A stretch of DNA of 13,693 nucleotides. Origin: Chromatiales bacterium. GTDB taxonomy: Bacteria > Pseudomonadota > Gammaproteobacteria > UBA6429 > Thiohalophilaceae. The notes under the pieces were generated by a model. It worked only from the letters and a program-made list of their open reading frames with translations, was not told the DNA's origin and made no database searches. The DNA lies in contig JALXDW010000384.1 in assembly GCA_027070385.1 (NCBI GenBank), positions 1-13,693 of the forward strand, in the 5' to 3' direction. The position numbers and the translations under genes were made by a program. This document shows, one piece after another, positions 1 through 7,715 of the stretch (the stretch's first letter is position 1; each line of letters starts with the position of its first letter).

Positions 1-1512
1 TCTGATATCAGCCTCGACAGTATTTGTTAATAGCGTATTAAAAGTACGTGACAGTTCACGCCCTTTAGGTGCAACTAACATACCCAGTGCCGATAGTACT
101 CCGGAATGCACCGGCACCATGGCCGTTGAGATTTGTAAAGCATTCGCCAGTGCACACACATGCAACCCCCCTGCACCACCAAAAGACATTAAGCACAAGT
201 CACGCGGATCAATACCACGTTGAACCGACATCACCCGCAAAGCATTGGCCATATGTTCATTGGCAATTTTAATAATACCATTGGCTGTTTGCTCAACTGT
301 TAAATTTAATGGTTTTGCCAAAGTGTTAATAGCGGCATGGGCTGCATCAATATTCAATGCCATACCACCACCGAGAAAAGCAGACGGCAATAATCGCCCA
401 AGTACCAGATTTGCATCGGTTACTGTAGGTTGAACTCCCCCTTGTCCGTAACAGGCCGGCCCAGGATAGGCGCCCGCAGACTCCGGTCCAACTTGTAGCA
501 AGCCTCCGGCATCAATAAAGGCAATCGATCCTCCTCCCGCCCCAATGGTATGCATATCCACCATTGAAACGGCAACAGGGTAACCGGCTATTTTAGATTC
601 ATTGGTAAGCTGTATTTTGCCTTCTATTAAAGCAACATCGGTCGAAGTACCTCCCATATCGAAAGTTAGCAGGCGTTTGAATGTTGTCACTTGTCCCAGA
701 TACTCTGCAGCAGCCAGACCACCCGCTGGCCCGGATAACAACATATGCACCGCTTGTTCACCGGCCAGTTCAGCCGCAATGGTATTACCGGCACTTTGCA
801 TCACGGTAATGGTCGTTTGTGCAGCCACGCTATTTTTAACTTCATCTTGCAGCCGCTGTAAATACCCCTGAACCAGTGGGCCGACATAGGCATTAAGCCA
901 GGTGGTCATGCCGCGTTCGTATTCTTTATATTCGGGTAATATATTGGATGAAACTGAAATAAAACATGCTGGCAAAGCCGTCTTCAATACCTTTTCAATC
1001 TGTTTCTCAAAGCGATTATCCAGATATGAAAACAATAAATTAATCACCACCGCCTTGGGATTTAAACGACGCAGTTGTTCCACAAGTGTGTCCAGATCTT
1101 GTTCTGTTAAATCATCCAGTACTTCAGCTGTTGCCGAAAGTCGTCCACCGGTTTCAAAACAGTATTCCTCTGCAACCGGAGGCGCAATATAATCCGGCTG
1201 TAAATGATAAAGCTCTCGACGAGCCTGCCTCCCAAGACTTAACATGTCTTTAAAACCACGGTTGGTGACAAAAACAGTTGTTACCCCCTTACCTTCTAAC
1301 ACCGCATTAGTCGCTACCGTTGAACCATGCACAATATACAAGTGATCGGTTTTGGCCAGGCTATCGAGTTGTAAATCTTTTATACCCGCAAGAATGGCTT
1401 GTTCGGGAGCAGAGGGGGTGGATAATACTTTGTGAGTGGACAACCGGTTATTTTTGTATAAAACAAAATCAGTAAAAGTTCCACCGGTATCAACGCCTAA
1501 ATAAATATTCAT
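1..1512 (-). CDS. hyuA: HyuA-family hydantoinase/oxoprolinase subunit, C-terminus cut off
   Basis: This reading frame is open for 504 codons, from ATG at 1510-1512 to the left edge, so the C-terminus lies outside the window. My translation begins MNIYLGVDTGGTFTDF, the N-terminal phosphate-binding signature of the hydantoinase A / 5-oxoprolinase family, which belongs to the actin/hexokinase-like ATPase fold. Further family motifs are DMGGTSTDV at residues 285-293, GPACYG at 351-356 and SFGGAGGLH at 443-451. Known members use ATP to open cyclic amides such as N-methylhydantoin or 5-oxoproline, usually in the cytoplasm with a HyuB partner. Stand-alone HyuA proteins are about 650-700 residues, so roughly 150-190 are missing. 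The HyuB partner, if any, would lie to the left, or could be fused as in eukaryotic-type oxoprolinases. The real substrate cannot be told. The upstream cyclase ends 44 bases before this start and the ribosome site is weak. The family is certain; the gene symbol is by homology only. Confidence 0.9.
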   Translation of the reverse strand, partial: MNIYLGVDTGGTFTDFVLYKNNRLSTHKVLSTPSAPEQAILAGIKDLQLDSLAKTDHLYIVHGSTVATNAVLEGKGVTTVFVTNRGFKDMLSLGRQARRELYHLQPDYIAPPVAEEYCFETGGRLSATAEVLDDLTEQDLDTLVEQLRRLNPKAVVINLLFSYLDNRFEKQIEKVLKTALPACFISVSSNILPEYKEYERGMTTWLNAYVGPLVQGYLQRLQDEVKNSVAAQTTITVMQSAGNTIAAELAGEQAVHMLLSGPAGGLAAAEYLGQVTTFKRLLTFDMGGTSTDVALIEGKIQLTNESKIAGYPVAVSMVDMHTIGAGGGSIAFIDAGGLLQVGPESAGAYPGPACYGQGGVQPTVTDANLVLGRLLPSAFLGGGMALNIDAAHAAINTLAKPLNLTVEQTANGIIKIANEHMANALRVMSVQRGIDPRDLCLMSFGGAGGLHVCALANALQISTAMVPVHSGVLSALGMLVAPKGRELSRTFNTLLTNTVEADIR

Positions 1513-1556
1513 ACGACCGAATTATAAAGGCTTTTAGCCTGATGTAATGCTAAATT

Positions 1557-2648
1557 TTATTTTAATGTCCTTGCTGGTTCATTTTTATTTTCTACCACGA
1601 CCTGGTTGCGTCCCTGATTTTTTGCCTTATACAAGGCATGGTCGGCTCTAGCCAGTAATGTTTCATCAGTATCGCCCTCGCCCCATTCTGTTACCCCGAT
1701 ACTGACTGTCAAAGGAATAACATGGTGTTCAATATGAAACGGTTCACTGTTTACACTCTGACAAATACGTAATGTGATTTTTTCAGCAATGTGAATATCA
1801 GCATGGGGTAAAACCAATAAAAATTCTTCACCACCATAGCGTCCCAACACATCATCATTCCGTAATGCCGATTTCATTCTCGCTGCCACACCGATTAAAA
1901 CCTGATCTCCAATTAGATGCCCGTACCGGTCATTAACCGACTTGAAAAAATCCAGATCGATCATTGCAGCACAAAAAGAATAATTCCCGTGCTGTGCTTT
2001 CTTTAAGTTATTGCACAAGTAATCCATCACTTTTCCACGACTGGCAAGGTGAGTTAATTCATCCAGGCCGATTTTAGATGTTAATAACTGCCGCTCATCA
2101 ATCAAAGCATCAATGGAGGTTGCCAAATCATTCACTTTCTTGTTGTAATAAACTTCGATAGCCAGTGACATATCCAACGCAGAAAGCCTGGAAATCAGTT
2201 TAATCAGAGCCAAGAACCGGTCATCATCTACTGAAACAGCTTTTATTAAATATTCGAATAACAAATCATCCAATATGCGAAAGGCCATTTGATAGTAGCT
2301 TAATGGCAGACCAATTAATGCATGAACGCGGCCAACCTGCAGGCGTTCTTCAAAATACCCCGTGCTGTCAAATAAAATACCGTATGACTGGAGATAAGCC
2401 AGCTGTGTTTTTTGTAAGCTCTTAATTTCACCGTGTTTCAGTAAAAAAGCTTTTACATCGGGGAAAGACAGTAATACAGTATAAAAATGCTCAACTATCT
2501 CCCGACCATAAGGTTGAATCACCTTGTCGTGTAAAAATTCAATCAACGCATGATCGCTATCGGCCAGCCCCATCATTGCGACACGCAACTTTCGTTGCTG
2601 AGTGTTAAATCCATACTTGTCGCAGAGCGTATTATGCATATAATCCAC
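1557..2648 (-). CDS. globin-coupled diguanylate cyclase (GCS-GGDEF)
   Basis: A 363-residue cytoplasmic signalling enzyme predicted to make cyclic di-GMP from two GTP under control of a haem-bound gas. Residues about 20-165 match the globin-coupled sensor fold. H109, in VGRVHALIGLPLSYY, is the expected proximal haem ligand, and Y56, in HFYTVLL, is a plausible distal-pocket tyrosine. A helical linker at about 166-195 joins it to a GGDEF domain at about 196-352. That domain carries DLDFFKSVND (231-240), an intact active site GGEEF (272-276), and RNDD at 263-266, five residues before it, fitting the RxxD product-inhibition site. The architecture is that of E. coli DosC and Bordetella BpeGReg, though those have a longer middle domain. 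Oxygen sensing is inferred from the family. The 2648 start is GTG and has no clear ribosome site. The in-frame ATG at 2637-2639, three codons later, has a weak GGA before it and may be the true start. It is divergent from the ABC operon and could be co-transcribed with hyuA. Confidence 0.93.
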   Translation of the reverse strand: MDYMHNTLCDKYGFNTQQRKLRVAMMGLADSDHALIEFLHDKVIQPYGREIVEHFYTVLLSFPDVKAFLLKHGEIKSLQKTQLAYLQSYGILFDSTGYFEERLQVGRVHALIGLPLSYYQMAFRILDDLLFEYLIKAVSVDDDRFLALIKLISRLSALDMSLAIEVYYNKKVNDLATSIDALIDERQLLTSKIGLDELTHLASRGKVMDYLCNNLKKAQHGNYSFCAAMIDLDFFKSVNDRYGHLIGDQVLIGVAARMKSALRNDDVLGRYGGEEFLLVLPHADIHIAEKITLRICQSVNSEPFHIEHHVIPLTVSIGVTEWGEGDTDETLLARADHALYKAKNQGRNQVVVENKNEPARTLK

Positions 2649-2737
2649 AATGAAATTTATTGTGTCATGATTGAAATCGGGTATATTAACCTCTTATCGG
2701 TCTATCATTGCGTTAACTTAACTAAAAAGACAGAAAA
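2649..2737. promoter_or_regulatory. divergent promoter region between cyclase and ABC operon
   Basis: These 89 AT-rich bases separate two genes that point away from each other, so they must hold at least the promoter of the ABC operon on the plus strand and probably that of the cyclase on the minus strand. A plus-strand TATATT at 2682-2687 could be a -10 box, but its -35 partner (TTGTGT at 2660-2665, 16-base spacer) is poor. An 11-base inverted repeat, GTTAACTTAAC at 2712-2722, sits 15 bases before the ABC start and could be a small operator, though it may be chance. The region's role is inferred from gene layout; no individual box is secure. Confidence 0.4.
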
Positions 2738-3724
2738 ATGATGTCAACACCTTCACTTATAAGTATAGAGCATTTGTCCCGTCATTATGGTGAGTTAAAA
2801 GCCGTTGATACTGTCAGCTTTGAACTCAATCGTGGCGAAGTTTTAGGTTTTTTAGGGCCGAATGGTGCAGGTAAATCCACTACCATGCAGATGATTACCG
2901 GCAACCTCGCCCCGACTGCCGGCAGAATAACCATTAACGGAGTGGACTTGCTCGATCAACCCAAATTGGCAAAAGCGGAAATCGGTTATTTGCCAGAACA
3001 ACCTCCCTTATATATGGAGTTAACAGTTGAGGAATACCTGAACTTTTGTGCAAAAATCAACGGTATCAGCCGCAGTGTACAAAGCACTGCTATAAAAAAA
3101 GCCATCGAGCGATGCGGACTCGGTGATGTGCAAACCCGTTTAATCTCAAACCTCTCCAAAGGCTATCAACAACGTGTTGGCATTGCCCAGGCCATTATCC
3201 ATACACCTTCTATTGTTATTCTGGATGAGCCCACGGTTGGACTGGACCCCATTCAAATTCGTGAAATTCGTAAACTCATTCGCGAGTTAGGCGAACAACA
3301 CAGTGTCATTTTATCCACTCATATTTTACCTGAAGTCCAAATGACCTGTGATCGGGTGCAAATTATAAATAAAGGTCAACTGGTATTCAGTGATTCTATC
3401 GAAAACCTGAATCAATCCATGCAAGCGACCAGTCTTATCGTTCAATTTGAGAATTTACCTGATGATGTAACGCTGGGTAAGCTGGATAACGTAAATAAAA
3501 TTGAACATCTTGAAGACCAGCGTATTCGTATCCATTTTGACAAAACAACAACACAACAAAGCCCGGCCAAACAAATTGCGATTGAAGCTGTCAATAATCA
3601 CTGGGGGTTACTTGAACTGTGTCCTGAACAAAAAACATTGGAACAAATTTTTGTGGAAATCACTTCAACAGAATCCACAATGCAACCTCATGAGGAACAG
3701 AAAACAACAGAGGATAACGCATGA
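2738..3724 (+). CDS. ABC transporter ATP-binding protein, GldA-like
   Basis: The 328-residue cytoplasmic ATPase of an ABC-2 type transporter. Every nucleotide-binding element is present: Walker A GPNGAGKST at residues 40-48, Q-loop Q88, signature LSKGYQQR at 139-146, Walker B IVILDEP at 159-165, D-loop GLD at 168-170 and switch histidine H195. The LSKGYQQR form of the signature is usual in the GldA/CcmA-like branch, including ATPases that pair with Gld-type permeases. The last 100 residues or so form a C-terminal extension ending in a polar tail, also common in that branch. The gene opens a five-gene plus-strand run. Its stop overlaps the permease start by four bases (ATGA), which implies translational coupling. 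Two adjacent ATGs (2738 and 2741) are possible starts, and no strong ribosome site precedes them. Substrate and direction of transport are not determined; the name GldA comes from gliding bacteria and does not imply gliding here. Confidence 0.93.
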   Translation: MMSTPSLISIEHLSRHYGELKAVDTVSFELNRGEVLGFLGPNGAGKSTTMQMITGNLAPTAGRITINGVDLLDQPKLAKAEIGYLPEQPPLYMELTVEEYLNFCAKINGISRSVQSTAIKKAIERCGLGDVQTRLISNLSKGYQQRVGIAQAIIHTPSIVILDEPTVGLDPIQIREIRKLIRELGEQHSVILSTHILPEVQMTCDRVQIINKGQLVFSDSIENLNQSMQATSLIVQFENLPDDVTLGKLDNVNKIEHLEDQRIRIHFDKTTTQQSPAKQIAIEAVNNHWGLLELCPEQKTLEQIFVEITSTESTMQPHEEQKTTEDNA

Positions 3725-4482
3725 ATATTTTAACCATTGCTTCACGTGAGCTACGCAGTTTGTTTCTGTCACCGCTGGCCTGGTCCATTCTGGGTGTTGT
3801 GCAATTTATTTTTGCCTATATTTTTCTCGCACAACTCAATACTTTTATACAGATTCAGCCTCAACTGGCCAATATTCCCAATGCACCCGGTGCCACTGAA
3901 TTTATTGCTGCCCCTCTGTTTGCAACCTCGGCAATCATATTTATGCTGGTCACACCTTTAATTACCATGCGAGTCATTGCCGGTGAACGTGCTAACAAAA
4001 GCCTGACATTGTTATTCTCTGCACCGCTGTCCATGACAGATATTGTGTTGGGTAAATTTCTGGGTGTTGTCGGTTTTCTGATTTGCATGGCTGTCATGCT
4101 GGCACTTATGCCGCTATCACTGGGTTTTAGCGGTAGTCTGGATTACGGTTTATTCTTTGCAGCCTGGCTCGGGCTTGTTTTACTGGTTGCCAGTTTTGCC
4201 GCCATTGGTGTTTATATGTCAAGCCTGACGACACAACCCACCGTTGCTGCAATCAGTACCTTTGGTATTCTGTTAATGTTGTGGATTCTTGACTGGTCCA
4301 GCGATAAAGTCACCGACCCTAATGCCAGCGGGGCACTGGAATATATTTCCATGCTGCGTCACTTTGAAGCCATGGCCAAAGGCTTGTTCAGCTGGGCTGA
4401 TTTTATGTATTTTATTCTGGTATCCGCGATGTTTTTAATTCTATCTATTCGTCGCCTCGATGCTGACCGTCTGCAACATTAG
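3721..4482 (+). CDS. ABC-2 type permease, GldF-like
   Basis: A 253-residue inner-membrane permease that should pair with the ATPase just upstream. Six hydrophobic stretches fit membrane helices at about residues 19-38, 68-86, 108-135, 142-168, 172-190 and 225-243. The charged opening MNILTIASRELRSLF, and the segment RVIAGERANKSL followed by LLFSAPLSMTDIVLGKF between helices two and three, are characteristic of ABC-2 membrane proteins. The length is normal for GldF-type subunits, which are half-size and probably act as dimers. The start overlaps the ATPase stop by four bases, so the two are probably made in equal amounts. A 44-base gap with no visible hairpin follows before the GldG-like gene. 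The family is clear from motif and context; the transported substrate is unknown. Confidence 0.92.
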   Translation: MNILTIASRELRSLFLSPLAWSILGVVQFIFAYIFLAQLNTFIQIQPQLANIPNAPGATEFIAAPLFATSAIIFMLVTPLITMRVIAGERANKSLTLLFSAPLSMTDIVLGKFLGVVGFLICMAVMLALMPLSLGFSGSLDYGLFFAAWLGLVLLVASFAAIGVYMSSLTTQPTVAAISTFGILLMLWILDWSSDKVTDPNASGALEYISMLRHFEAMAKGLFSWADFMYFILVSAMFLILSIRRLDADRLQH

Positions 4483-4515
4483 TTACCAACAGCCGCTTGC
4501 ATTTCAGAACTCACT

Positions 4516-4520
4516 AAGGT
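4516..4520 (+). promoter_or_regulatory. ribosome binding site of the GldG-like gene
   Basis: AAGGT lies seven bases before ATG 4527. It is one of the clearest Shine-Dalgarno sites of the plus-strand block and fixes this start after the 44-base gap. Confidence 0.6.
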
Positions 4521-4526
4521 TGAAAA

Positions 4527-5882
4527 ATGGAAATAACAAAAAAGAATCGTCGTAATTTAAAACTGCAAAACATTACTTTTGTCGTACTGTTTGTCACAGC
4601 CATGATTCTGCTTGCCTGGTTAACACAAAAGTATAAATTTGAATCTGACTGGACAGCGACACAACGCAATACCTTGTCAACCGCCAGTATTGAGCTGTTA
4701 AAAAAGATAGATGGCGATATCAGCATTACTGCTTTTGCTCGAGAATCTGACGTTTCTCAACAACGTACACTGATTAAAGATCTTGTTAAAAAATACCAGA
4801 AATACAAAAGTAATATTGAGCTTGCCTTTATTAATCCGGAAATTGACCCAACCACCACCCGTAAACTGGGCATACAAGCCGAAGGTGAAATGATCATCAA
4901 CCTTAATGGTCGAACTGAACATTTGCTTTCAATAAAAGAAGAGGATTTGACCAACACGTTACAACGCTTATTACGCAGTGGCGATCATACCATTCGTTTC
5001 CTAAGCGGACACGGTGAACGCAGACCCGATGGTAAAGCGAACCATGACTACCAGTTGTTTACCAAAAGCCTGCAAGACAAAGGTTTGCAAATTCGCTCTC
5101 TCAACCTCGCTGAAACTCATGCCATTCCGGACAATACCTCCACTCTGGTGATTGCAGGCCCACAAGTGGATTACCTGCCGGGTGAAGTGAAACTGATTCA
5201 GAAGTTTATAAAACAGGGAGGCAATTTACTCTGGTTACAGGAACCCGGTCATTTATACAAACTGGATCCTCTTGCTAAACAACTGAATATCGAATTTATA
5301 AAAGGGGTGATTGTTGATCCAACCACACAAATGCTGGGTATCCCTGCAACGTCAGCACTGGCCGAAAGTTATACCCCGCATCCCATTACACAAAACTTTA
5401 CACTCGGCACACTGTACCCTCATAGTGGTGGTCTTAAAATAGCTGATGAAAAAGATACACACTGGCAGGCAACCGCGCTGGTAAAATCAACAACCCGAAG
5501 CTGGCTGGAAGCCGGAAAATTACAAGGAGTTGTTGAATTTAATCCTGAAACCGATACCATGGGCCCCATAACTATCGTCTATGCACTGGAAAGCAAACAA
5601 CCGGATAATAAAAGTCAGCGTGTCATCGTAGTCGCCGATGGTGATTTTATTTCCAATCAATACCTGGGTAACCTTGGTAACAAGGACATGGGACTGAAAA
5701 TTTTTAACTGGCTCAATAACGACGACAAGTTTATCAGCATCCCGGCAACCACCGCACCGGATCAACAGTTACAGATTGATCCCACCGTTTGGGCTGTTAT
5801 TGGGCTACTCTTCCTTGCAGGTTTACCCGTTATCTTTATTGTCAGTGGCATCATCATCTGGCGAAAACGTCGCAAGCGTTAA
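4527..5882 (+). CDS. GldG-like ABC transporter auxiliary protein
   Basis: A 451-residue protein of the GldG / ABC_transp_aux family. One membrane helix lies near the N-terminus (about 14-33) and another at the C-terminus (about 420-444), the latter followed by a basic RKRRKR tail. The roughly 385 residues between them should face the periplasm. Family hallmarks are the stretch TQRNTLSTASIELLKK (45-60), FLSGHGER (158-165), the segment VIAGPQVDYLPGEVKLI (208-224) with GGNLLWLQEP (231-240), and VADGDFISN (369-377), which suggest a GATase-like Rossmann domain. In Bacteroidetes, GldA, GldF and GldG are proposed to form an ABC complex needed for gliding. Here the same trio occurs with no gliding or type IX secretion genes in view. 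It is separated by 12 bases from the DUF4340 gene, so the four genes probably build one complex. The role beyond that is inferred. Confidence 0.9.
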   Translation: MEITKKNRRNLKLQNITFVVLFVTAMILLAWLTQKYKFESDWTATQRNTLSTASIELLKKIDGDISITAFARESDVSQQRTLIKDLVKKYQKYKSNIELAFINPEIDPTTTRKLGIQAEGEMIINLNGRTEHLLSIKEEDLTNTLQRLLRSGDHTIRFLSGHGERRPDGKANHDYQLFTKSLQDKGLQIRSLNLAETHAIPDNTSTLVIAGPQVDYLPGEVKLIQKFIKQGGNLLWLQEPGHLYKLDPLAKQLNIEFIKGVIVDPTTQMLGIPATSALAESYTPHPITQNFTLGTLYPHSGGLKIADEKDTHWQATALVKSTTRSWLEAGKLQGVVEFNPETDTMGPITIVYALESKQPDNKSQRVIVVADGDFISNQYLGNLGNKDMGLKIFNWLNNDDKFISIPATTAPDQQLQIDPTVWAVIGLLFLAGLPVIFIVSGIIIWRKRRKR

Positions 5883-5894
5883 AATGGATGTAAC

Positions 5895-6788
5895 ATGAAC
5901 AAGCGAAATACAATCAATATTGCACTATTTATATTTATCCTGATTGCAGCAGGCCTTGCTTTTTTTGATGATAGCGATAACAAAAAAAATATCAAACAGG
6001 CTATCACCTCACTTAAACAGGCTGATGTTGTTAATATAACTATCAAACGCCAAAACAAGAAAGAAATCTATCTTGAAAAAATAAATAACCAGTGGCGACT
6101 GGTGTCTCCCTATAACACTCCTACCAATGAATTTCGTATTGACACTTTGTTGCGACTGGTTGAAACATTACCCCAATCTAGCTATCCGTTAAAACAAACA
6201 GCACCTTATGGACTCGACAAACCGGTATTAGAAGTCCTGTTTAATAAGGGGCTCGACAATAGTGTATTGATTAAATTTGGTAACTCTGAACCGATTAAAC
6301 TGCGCCGCTATGTTGCCGTGGGCGATAAACTTTATTTAACCAATGACACTTACTTTTATGCCCTCAATAGCGTTGCAACAGATTACATCAGCCACAAACT
6401 GCTTGAAGATAACTTTAAAATAACCCAACTCGATTTACCCGGCCTGCAACTAAAAATAGAAAATGGCAACTGGAAAGCAACACCGGAACCGGAGAATTTC
6501 AGCGTTGATAGTGTTAACGAGCTAATAAGTGAATGGAAAAATGCTCAGGCTATTGATATCAGCCCCATCGATACCAGCAAACCTTTTATTTCTTCACAGG
6601 TTATTTCATTGTCAAGCAAGGATGCCACACGGCTAACATTCTATATTTTAAAAAATAATAAAGAGTTTGTACTGATTGATAAACTAAAAGGATTGCAATA
6701 CAGTTTTCCAAAAGAAAAGGAAAAGCAACTACTGAGCCTGCCTGAACCTGTAACGGATACACCATCCGAACCAGTGCCCCGAAAATAG
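5895..6788 (+). CDS. DUF4340 domain membrane-anchored protein
   Basis: A 297-residue protein with a single N-terminal membrane helix (about residues 7-24) preceded by MNKRN, so it is probably anchored in the inner membrane with the rest in the periplasm. Sequence from about 35 to 280 matches the repeat-like pattern of the DUF4340 family: short beta segments of the form WRLVSP (67-72), a YGLDKP turn (105-110), LYLTND (147-152), then YISHKLL (164-170) before a second similar unit. The C-terminus is a proline-rich polar tail. DUF4340 proteins have no established function but are regularly encoded right after GldG-like proteins, which supports a role as a periplasmic partner of this transporter. 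The start at 5895 has GGAT five bases upstream. It is followed 18 bases later by mutM with no terminator between. Confidence 0.85.
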   Translation: MNKRNTINIALFIFILIAAGLAFFDDSDNKKNIKQAITSLKQADVVNITIKRQNKKEIYLEKINNQWRLVSPYNTPTNEFRIDTLLRLVETLPQSSYPLKQTAPYGLDKPVLEVLFNKGLDNSVLIKFGNSEPIKLRRYVAVGDKLYLTNDTYFYALNSVATDYISHKLLEDNFKITQLDLPGLQLKIENGNWKATPEPENFSVDSVNELISEWKNAQAIDISPIDTSKPFISSQVISLSSKDATRLTFYILKNNKEFVLIDKLKGLQYSFPKEKEKQLLSLPEPVTDTPSEPVPRK

Positions 6789-6806
6789 TCCCAGAAAAAG
6801 TAACCG

Positions 6807-7622
6807 ATGCCCGAATTACCTGAAGTTGAAACAACCTGCAATGGTATTGCGACGCATCTAATAAACAAAACAGTTGCCAAGGTAGTTATTCGTCAACCAA
6901 AACTCCGCTGGCCTATTCCAGCAAGACTGAAAAAAGACTTGCCTGGAAATAAAATCACTTCAATTAAACGCCGCGCAAAATATATTTTAATTGAAACTAA
7001 GGCAGGCACTCTTATTATTCATCTCGGCATGTCCGGTAGTTTACGTGTATTAAAAGCGGATACGCCTTTTGATAAGCATGACCATTTTGATTTGGTATTA
7101 AAAAATGGCCAATGCCTGCGGCTGCACGATCCACGTCGTTTTGGTGCCGTATTATGGACAACCAAACCGGTACTGGAGCATAAACTGCTTTGCAAATTGG
7201 GGCCGGAACCTTTATCAGATCAATTTACCGCTGAAAATCTTTTTAAACTCTCACGTAAACGCAAGGTGAGTATCAAACAATTTATAATGAATGCACATAT
7301 TGTGGTTGGCGTTGGCAATATTTATGCAAGTGAGGCCTTGTTTCTGGCAGGTATTCATCCACGTAAAACCACAGGTAATATCAGTTTCCCACGTTTTAAA
7401 CAACTGGTTAATTCTATCCAGAAAGTGCTTACTGCCGCCATTAAACAAGGTGGCACCACCTTGAAAGACTTTACACAAAGTGATGGCAAACCCGGTTATT
7501 TCCAACAGCAACTTAATGTATACGGTCGTGCAGGAGAACCCTGTCCGGTTTGCGGTAAAGCCATTAGCCATTGTGTACTGGGACAACGTGCAACTTATTA
7601 CTGTACACAATGTCAAAAATAA
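6807..7622 (+). CDS. mutM: formamidopyrimidine-DNA glycosylase MutM (Fpg)
   Basis: A 271-residue bifunctional base-excision repair enzyme that removes 8-oxoguanine and formamidopyrimidines from DNA and cuts the resulting abasic site. The catalytic N-terminus PELPEVETT is intact: P2 is the Schiff-base nucleophile after Met removal, and E3 is also present. K58 in RRAKYI corresponds to the conserved lysine. M75 in LGMSG and R110/F112 in DPRRFGAVLW match the residues that fill the gap left by the flipped base. The C-terminal zinc finger has its four cysteines, C246, C249, C266 and C269, ending in QCQK as in E. coli. Length is normal. It is the last gene of the ABC run, reached 18 bases after the DUF4340 stop, probably by read-through transcription. 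In E. coli mutM neighbours coaD; here coaD lies about 3 kb away on the opposite strand. Confidence 0.97.
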   Translation: MPELPEVETTCNGIATHLINKTVAKVVIRQPKLRWPIPARLKKDLPGNKITSIKRRAKYILIETKAGTLIIHLGMSGSLRVLKADTPFDKHDHFDLVLKNGQCLRLHDPRRFGAVLWTTKPVLEHKLLCKLGPEPLSDQFTAENLFKLSRKRKVSIKQFIMNAHIVVGVGNIYASEALFLAGIHPRKTTGNISFPRFKQLVNSIQKVLTAAIKQGGTTLKDFTQSDGKPGYFQQQLNVYGRAGEPCPVCGKAISHCVLGQRATYYCTQCQK

Positions 7623-7661
7623 TATTTGTATAACAGTTTACCCATAAAACAAAATGAAAGG

Positions 7662-7691
7662 TTGACTATCGTTCATAAAACCATTTACCTT
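7662..7691 (+). promoter_or_regulatory. possible promoter upstream of the DUF1499 gene
   Basis: TTGACT (7662-7667) is a good -35 match, followed after 18 bases by TACCTT (7686-7691), a weak -10. The 93-base gap after mutM has no terminator-like hairpin with a T-run, so the DUF1499 gene may be read both from this site and from the upstream operon. Weak evidence overall. Confidence 0.25.
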
Positions 7692-7715
7692 TAAAGCATA
7701 ATAAGGATAAATGTC

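Noticed and set aside
69..1192. Four plus-strand open frames of 60-100 codons at the left end
   Set aside because: They lie inside the HyuA-family gene on the opposite strand, whose translation shows all family motifs; none resembles a known protein.
1528..1540. AGGCT-TTT-AGCCT hairpin between the cyclase and hyuA
   Set aside because: The stem has only five pairs and no proper T-run follows on the minus strand, so it is not a supported terminator.
7251..7616. Minus-strand open frame of 121 codons
   Set aside because: It is antisense to the mutM C-terminal half, which is fully conserved; the frame has low-complexity, shadow-like composition.
7657..7692. AAAGGT and ACCTTT arms flanking a possible promoter
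   Set aside because: Six-base arms with a 24-base loop are expected by chance in AT-rich DNA.
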